Assembly (NCBI GenBank): GCA_027575765.1
Contig: JANBPT010000045.1
Coordinates: 1-64,000, forward strand
DNA length: 64,000 nt
Source: Tieghemiomyces parasiticus
Lineage: Eukaryota; Kickxellomycota; Dimargaritomycetes; Dimargaritales; Dimargaritaceae
Direction: 5' to 3'
Below the pieces are notes generated by a model. The model saw nothing but the letters and a program-made list of their open reading frames with translations. It made no database searches and was not told where the DNA came from. The position numbers were made by a program, and so were the translations under genes. This document shows positions 57,843 to 64,000 of the stretch, piece by piece; position 1 is the first letter of the stretch, and each line of letters begins with the position of its first letter.

Positions 57843-59418
57843 TGACTAACGCCGAAAAGATCTAATGGCCATGGAGTCCTTGAACTATGTTTGCCCCTTC
57901 TTTAAAGCCTTGTATATTTTGGAGTACTTGACGATATCTGGTCGAGCTGTCTTCGTTTATATCCTATTTCTCCTTTAAAAAAATATATCTGATTTCCTTA
58001 CTTTCTACGATCTTTGTATCCGCCTCGTCTGTATTTTCATCTTTAAAACTATTTTTATTACATTCTCCTCTTGATCTTTATATCTATCTGGCTGTTCTGT
58101 TAGGCTGTATCTGGTTGCCCACAGCCCTCCATGCCCTCGATTCTCTAGCTCTCTGTCTTCACCGCGCTGTAAATAAATGACTTTATACCCCACGTCTTTT
58201 ATCATTGTGATTTTTAAACTGCTGAACTGTGACCCCCCTACAGGGGTGTTTAAATGTCTTTCATACCCCTCCGATGTGATTGGCCATGGTCCAACTCTGT
58301 ACGCAGCAGGCCGCCTGTTCATTATAACACCAAGCACAAGTCGATGATATTTCCCGTGGCTAGTGGCAGTGTAGCGTGTAACAGTTATTCCAGTCAAGGT
58401 CTAGCTACTGTGGTGCCTACTGGTGCTATATTTGGTGAATATCCTCCTAGTCGTTTAGAGTGAAAACAGGGCCTTACATCAACAGTGATGGGCGGCCCTG
58501 GCAAGCTCTACATTCCCAGTAGAGCGGCGGCGTGCCTCAATTGGCACTGGGCTGCTGAAAACTCCCTCCCTTATACCCCGATGACTAATGGCTCTCTGTG
58601 CGAGTTGTCGAGGCAGACCAGAAGCTCGTCACCGTTACTAACGACGGTGGTCCATTCGGCAGCCACTGGCCTCGGTGGATGGCATGGGAGAAAGAAGGGG
58701 GGGGCATCGGGCGAAAAAAGGGGTTACACCGGTGGAGCCGATCGGCAATGAAACTGTGATGACCCTAGTGGCTGGGCTGGGCTGCATAATCCGGAGGCTC
58801 TGGATGCAGAATGGTGCATAGGGATGAGGGTGGGAGGTTAGAGGACTGTCGTAAGTCCAGAGCCAGCTCCTCGACCTTATCAAATGAGCGGTCCAGCCTG
58901 GGAGGGGTTGCCTGTAGGATAGGTAAGATGTCTGTATAAATCGGCTAGCCACATGTACATGGCAGGGTAGGGTTGTTCACTAGTATGGCCGCTGTCGATT
59001 TACTTTGGCTTGCGACTTGAGAAGTTCAGCTACGTAAGGCAAACCCGCTGGTTAGACGCGGGTTGGTGCATTTAACTTCCACATGGGCGTAAGGGTATAA
59101 TATCGAGAGACGGGAACCACCCCTGATACCAATTTAAATCGAGGTTAAATTAGATAACTTGCTAATTCTGACACTAGTGAGTTTATTTAAACTAACATAC
59201 AAACAAAAGGCCCAGACACTAATTCCCCATGTATCAGGCACCATATATTGTAAGAGACGCGATAATTTATTAATCGGGTAATACACTCGAGTAATCAGCC
59301 AGCTTTCATTAGCTCGCCTTAAAGGATTTGCAAAGCGATTCTCAAAAGTGGCTGGTAATTAGAGAATAAATAGAAAAAGTTCTGACAATCTTGTCAAGGC
59401 TCTCGTACACTTGGTCGG
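57843..59418. other. Convergent intergenic stretch
   Basis: 3' flanks of the repeat-tailed secreted protein (plus) and the ENA ATPase (minus). TTTATT at 59267-59272 is a possible minus-strand polyadenylation signal for the ATPase, about 150 nt after its stop. No gene seen. Confidence 0.45.
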
Positions 59419-62400
59419 TTAGGCGGTAGCTATAGTGAGTTTCTCGTCATTCACATCCTTCTCGTCACCGGCGACCGCCTGGTAAGGGTTGACGGTCTTA
59501 CCGCTGAGCCAGATCAGCTTATCGTCGCTGGCCTCTTGCTCGACCGATACGGTGGTGGTCATGCGGGCAATAGGGATTATGGGATCGCGGAATACAGGCT
59601 TAAGCATACGGCGTTTGACGAGCTTGTACATCTCACTGATAAACAAAAACAGGATGATGGAGAGGACCACAATGACCCATTCCCAGCTAATGGGTTTGTG
59701 CTTAAACACCTTGGTGTTCACCGTTGGGATGTACAGCGTGGGGAATACAATGAGACTGCAAACGGTGATGGATATGGCGAGATACCGGTTGGCCAGGAAG
59801 CGACTATGGAAGTCGTCACCAGCGGCACGGTTGGCGCGGGTCCACCAACCCCACCACTGGGGGTTACGTAGGCTGCGGCAGTTGTAGGCGTGGAGCAAGG
59901 TCAGGAACGTCATGGTGGCGTACAGAGTCCCACGCGCCCTAAACACGGTATCGCAAACATCCGTATAGGTACTGTTGCAGTTCTCTCCGAGGTTGCCGTC
60001 GCCGAACGCAAACAAGACGAGGACGAAATTAAGTAAACAGATAATACCCATCGTTCCACCGTAGAAAAGGATGTCGACAACCACCTCGCGGGTGAATATA
60101 CCGTGGCGGACCGGGCGGGGCGCACGGCGCATGGTATCCGGAGCGTTGGGTTCCATACCGAGGGACATGGCCGGGGGTGAGCTGGTCAGCATATTGGTGA
60201 AGAGGATCTGTACCGGAGAGAGCGGGAACACCGAGCTACCCGAGGCATCAATGAAGGCCAGGCCGATGAGGAGCGGGATGACCTCGGCGGTGTTTCCCGA
60301 CACCATATGGCAAACGAACCGCTGGATATTGTTGAAGATGCGGCGGCCTTCGGCGATGGCCCGTACAATGGTGGCAAAATTGTCGTCGGTGAGGACGATG
60401 TGGGAGGCCTGCTTGGCCACGTCGGAACCTTGTAGACCCATAGCGATACCAACGTTGGCGATCTTGAGACTGGGTGAGTCGTTAACGCCGTCACCCGTCA
60501 TGGCCACAATTCGCTGGCGGCGGTGGAGGGCCTGGATCATCTTGACCTTGGTATCGGGGCTGCACCGTGCGATCACGTGGGGCAATTCGCCCAGGGCATC
60601 TACTTCCTCGTCGGTGAGGGCGTCAAACTGAGGGGCGGTCATAACCAGTTGGTTGCTCGCCTTTTCCGGGTCACCACCCATGGCTACGACCGCGGTATCA
60701 GGGGACGTGTCGGTCACCTTGAGGGGCCGGGTGGCGTACTCGAGCGGAAGATCGGAGGGCAGGATCCCCACCTCGCGGGCGATGGCCGCGGCGGTGGCCG
60801 GGTGGTCGCCCGTCAGCATGTGGACGGTGATGCCGGCGTCATAACACTCCTGTACGCTGGGCCAGGATTCCGGGCGCGGCGGGTCGTAGATACCGGCGAG
60901 CCCCAAAAAGGTCATGCTGCAGTCCAGGTCCTCGCGAATCCAGCTCGTGGGATCGGCAGGCAGGTCGTGAAGTGGCAAGGGACGGTAGGCCAGGGCAAGC
61001 ACGCGCAGACCCTGGGTGGCCAGGGCGTCGACCTGGGCGCCGATGGCCTCGTGGTGGATGGGACTTAGACGCCGGCGGACTCCGTCGCGGTAAATGTGGG
61101 TACAGCACTCCAGTACACGCTCGGTGGCGCCCTTTAGATAGGCAACACCCAGTCCGTCGCGCGGGCCGGGTGACAGGTTGTCGTGGACGGACGGGGTGTG
61201 GAGGTCGAGGCTGTGGCGTGAGGATATGGACGGGGTGTAAGGGTCATTGACAATCGTGGCCTCCAGGCCTGTGGTGATGGGTGCCGGGTAGCGGTCAAAG
61301 GCGGCCGGTGCCAGGCGGTATACCACGCTCATGCGCTTGACTGAGGAGTCGAAGGGGAACTCGGCCAGCAGCGTGAAGGCCGGCCCGCCGCCTGACTGGG
61401 TACCGTCGGTGGTGGTGGTGGTAAGCACGGGCTTGCCCAGGTTCAGCTTGGTGGCAAACACCTGGAGGGCGGTCTCGGTGGGGTCGCCCTGGCTCACCCA
61501 TTCATCGGCCACCTTATCGTGCTTGAGTTCGGCCATATTGCAGAGGGCGGCGGCCAGGGTGAACTGGGTGGTGGCGGGGTCGAGTTCGGCTGGATCGATG
61601 CGGCGTGTCGGAACCTCCTCATCGGCGAACCGAATATTGCGCGTCGGTTCATTACCTTGGTTGCCGTCGTCATTATCATCAGTTGGGGCCACAGGGGGTA
61701 CCTCAAAGTGCAGGAGATCGCCACGCGGGACGAACCCTTGACCCGTCACTTTGAAATTGCCTGACGAAGGCAACCAAGCGCTGCGCAAGACCATGCGGGA
61801 CTGGGTGAGCGTACCGGTCTTGTCGGAACAAATATTGGTCACGGAGCCTAGGGACTCGAGGGCGGCGAGTTTGCGCACGAGTGCGCGGTTCTTGGCCATG
61901 CGGCGCACGCCAACCGCCATGGTGAGGGTGACAACAGCGATTAGGCCCTCGGGGATGAGAGCAATTCCTAGCCCAATGGCGTAGATAGCCACCTCACCAG
62001 TTACATTGAACTTGTTGGCGGCGAACACGACCACCGCGAAGATGCACGCCAGACCAAACAAAAAATAGGCCATCCGGTCGAGACCCTTCTGAAGCGGCGT
62101 CTTCTGAGTTTCGCCGGTATCCATCAAGGTCTTGGCGATCTTTCCAATCTCGGACTGCATGGCTACACCGGTGACGATGCCACGCCCGCGGCCCTTGGTG
62201 ACGGTGGTGCTGGCGAAGGCTACGTTGGTACGGTCGCCTAGGGGCTCGTCAGGGTCGTCGAGGGCCGTGGTGGTCTTGGCCACGGGCAGGGACTCCCCGG
62301 TAAGTAAAGCCTCATCAATCTCAAGGTTGGAGACCTCGAAAAGGCGACAGTCGGCGCCGACGACATCACCCAGTTCGACAACCAGGATGTCGCCAACGGT

Positions 62401-62844
62401 AAGCTCCTCGGTGGGGATAGCGACCAGTCGACCATCGCGGACCACGCGGGAGGTCGGAGAGGCCATGCGACGCAGGGCGTCCATGGTCTTCTCGGCGCGG
62501 TACTCCTGGAAGAAGCCAATGGTGACATTAAGAGCCACGATGAAGGTGATCACTCCACCTTCGATCCAGTCCTTGACGACAAAGGAGAGCACCAGAGCGG
62601 CGAGGAGGACCAGGGTCATGGCGTTGGCCACCTGGCGGAAGGCCACGCGGAACGGGTTGACACCGCCCTGACCGCGCAGACGATTGAGACCGTGCTCGGC
62701 ATGACGGGCCGAGACCACAGCGGTGCTCAGGCCGGCAGCAGTGTCGGTAGCGAGTCGTTGAGTAACATCGTCGACGGAGAAGGTGTGGTAGGGTGGGAGC
62801 TGCTGGTCCGGAGTTTGCTTGGAAAAGCGGGAGAAAAAATGCAT
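59419..62844 (-). CDS. ENA-type (P2D) Na+/K+-exporting P-type ATPase
   Basis: 1141 aa, single exon. The ATG at 62844 is used; the four upstream codons start with TTG. Key motifs: TGES at 182-185 (dephosphorylation), IPEGL in helix M4, phosphorylated Asp341 in CSDKTGTLTQ, and TGDGVND at about 784-790. The segment GMEPNAPDTMRRAPRPVRHGIFTREVVVDIL and the extracellular Cys-containing loop GDGNLGENC-CDTVFRARGT are typical of fungal ENA pumps and not of SERCA. It exports Na+ (and K+) at the plasma membrane, mainly at high salt or high pH. The nucleotide-binding domain has acidic, Asn-rich inserts near 385-405. ENA genes are usually under stress and nitrogen control, but no sites were assigned here. 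Confidence 0.94.
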   Translation of the reverse strand: MHFFSRFSKQTPDQQLPPYHTFSVDDVTQRLATDTAAGLSTAVVSARHAEHGLNRLRGQGGVNPFRVAFRQVANAMTLVLLAALVLSFVVKDWIEGGVITFIVALNVTIGFFQEYRAEKTMDALRRMASPTSRVVRDGRLVAIPTEELTVGDILVVELGDVVGADCRLFEVSNLEIDEALLTGESLPVAKTTTALDDPDEPLGDRTNVAFASTTVTKGRGRGIVTGVAMQSEIGKIAKTLMDTGETQKTPLQKGLDRMAYFLFGLACIFAVVVFAANKFNVTGEVAIYAIGLGIALIPEGLIAVVTLTMAVGVRRMAKNRALVRKLAALESLGSVTNICSDKTGTLTQSRMVLRSAWLPSSGNFKVTGQGFVPRGDLLHFEVPPVAPTDDNDDGNQGNEPTRNIRFADEEVPTRRIDPAELDPATTQFTLAAALCNMAELKHDKVADEWVSQGDPTETALQVFATKLNLGKPVLTTTTTDGTQSGGGPAFTLLAEFPFDSSVKRMSVVYRLAPAAFDRYPAPITTGLEATIVNDPYTPSISSRHSLDLHTPSVHDNLSPGPRDGLGVAYLKGATERVLECCTHIYRDGVRRRLSPIHHEAIGAQVDALATQGLRVLALAYRPLPLHDLPADPTSWIREDLDCSMTFLGLAGIYDPPRPESWPSVQECYDAGITVHMLTGDHPATAAAIAREVGILPSDLPLEYATRPLKVTDTSPDTAVVAMGGDPEKASNQLVMTAPQFDALTDEEVDALGELPHVIARCSPDTKVKMIQALHRRQRIVAMTGDGVNDSPSLKIANVGIAMGLQGSDVAKQASHIVLTDDNFATIVRAIAEGRRIFNNIQRFVCHMVSGNTAEVIPLLIGLAFIDASGSSVFPLSPVQILFTNMLTSSPPAMSLGMEPNAPDTMRRAPRPVRHGIFTREVVVDILFYGGTMGIICLLNFVLVLFAFGDGNLGENCNSTYTDVCDTVFRARGTLYATMTFLTLLHAYNCRSLRNPQWWGWWTRANRAAGDDFHSRFLANRYLAISITVCSLIVFPTLYIPTVNTKVFKHKPISWEWVIVVLSIILFLFISEMYKLVKRRMLKPVFRDPIIPIARMTTTVSVEQEASDDKLIWLSGKTVNPYQAVAGDEKDVNDEKLTIATA

Positions 62845-64000
62845 CACCAAGGCCAAGTGGGGTTAGACGGCGAAGGCAAGAAAGCTACTATTACTGGTAA
62901 TCCAGTCTATGTAGGTGGGTGATGGTCAATAGTAGGGATGATAGGCGACGCAAAGTGCGGAAAGAGGTAATGTTAGGGTAGCGAGGGATACGGAGGGCCC
63001 CGGTAGGTTGTAGACGCACTGGCTTGGCCAAGGGAAATAAGTCAAAGGCTAATAGGGCTAGGAGGGATGGAGCCCAGGGTAGAAAAGTATAAAGATGGGT
63101 GAAGACGTTGGTAGGCGCTAGTGCGGTCGAAATGGTATTTCTGAGGCTATAGTGACTAGAAAGAGTGACGGGTGTCTCGTCTTTTATAAATCGAGCGCCA
63201 TCAGAGTCACCGACGGGTGGATCATTCGGCCGGGTCGCCCACGCCCCCTATCTATTCGCGACAGACGTCGGGGGTCATGACGGACTCGCCATAGGTGAAC
63301 CCGGACTACTGTAAACAACGCACCCAAACGGGGATATTGATATTGACGGATCCGTGTGTATGCTTAAAGAATACGGGACGAATGAGCGTGCGGGGTGAGA
63401 GCCCTCCCCATTTGTAGCGGAATTTATTCTTTCTAGTTTCCCGCCCTCTGCTCCCATTTGTTTCGATGTCTCGACGGCGGCTTCCGCGGCGCTTATTCGT
63501 TCAGAAATCGTCAACCAACGCATATGCCGTTTGGAAACACACACAAGGGGCAGTCCGGGCTTTGCGCCGGCTGGACCAGTTCGGACCCCAGACGGTGCTC
63601 TGAGGGGGGGAAGGTTGAGCCTCACTGTAGTAGAACTAAGGTAGCATACAGCAGTTCCCTGCCGCGTTCCCCTCGAATGACTGCAGCGCTGCCCTGGCTG
63701 GATTTATGACCTGGCTCCTGGACACGCCAGGCACATAGACCGCTTTTTCGACATCGGTCGGGCCACACAGACGCCGAGTTGTGAGACAGACGCGGAGGTC
63801 GGGTTGGGGGGTAATGTAGGACAGCAGCAAGGGGCGGCGCCGTTTGGTGGTACGGCACGGCTACCTGTCTTTTGGCGGGTGCCTAAATCAAAGTCAGTAA
63901 CAGAAATAGTCACAGGGTGGCGCACTCGCCTGGCTACTGCACCATCCCACAATAGGCATCAGCGGGGATGCTATAATAGGGATCACAAAACCTTGCGGGT
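62845..64000. other. Upstream region of the ENA ATPase, no gene seen
   Basis: The first 300 bp is purine-rich on this strand (pyrimidine-rich on the ATPase strand), like other leaders here. The overlapping frames at 63275-63952 on both strands have no recognisable content. Confidence 0.45.

Overview
The window reads as nuclear DNA of a fungus, most likely an early-diverging filamentous lineage. Protein genes are split by short GT-AG spliceosomal introns. The gene set is fungal: KCH-type potassium transporter, ENA-type Na+ P-ATPase, Ssk2-like MAPKKK, a fungalysin relative, and a eukaryotic single-chain urease with UreF. A placement near Zoopagomycota (mycoparasites such as Dimargaritales) is only a guess from general character. 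No rRNA, tRNA, CRISPR or intact transposon was recognised by eye.

Layout: 1-3.6 kb holds the tail of an unknown Ser/Tyr/Asn-rich protein, a PIN4/Par14 parvulin (minus) and mitochondrial ribosomal protein bL35 (plus). At 5.1-19.3 kb an Ssk2/MEKK4-type MAPKKK lies between two paralogous vesicular-amine-transporter-like MFS genes, both on the minus strand, with the same intron positions and identical 25- and 79-nt internal exons. The reconstructed MAPKKK begins with a BRCT-like domain, which I do not know from this kinase family. From 19.3 to 32.7 kb coding density is low. This stretch holds two small Cys-free proteins with signal peptides and the first copy of a 365-aa secreted protein.

From 32.7 to 45.4 kb density is higher: an unrecognised 215-aa protein, urease, KCH, UreF, and tubulin cofactor A. 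Urease and UreF lie about 5.7 kb apart on the same strand, and each has a cluster of GATA cores upstream, which suggests common nitrogen-regulated expression through a GATA factor. The urease carries a Ser/Pro-rich and a Gly/His-rich insertion.

From 48 kb the window encodes a 1037-aa fungalysin-family protein whose zinc-protease motif is destroyed, the second copy of the secreted protein, a secreted protein with Tyr-Gln-Asn-containing C-terminal repeats, and an ENA-type Na+ pump. The two secreted copies are almost identical for about 828 bp (upstream region, signal peptide, N-terminal half) and then switch abruptly to strongly diverged C-terminal halves. A degenerate direct repeat flanks the second copy. 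These secretory genes, together with the dead protease, are the most interesting accessory content.

All exon structures were inferred by eye from splice consensus, reading-frame phase and remembered family sequences. No alignment or database search was run.
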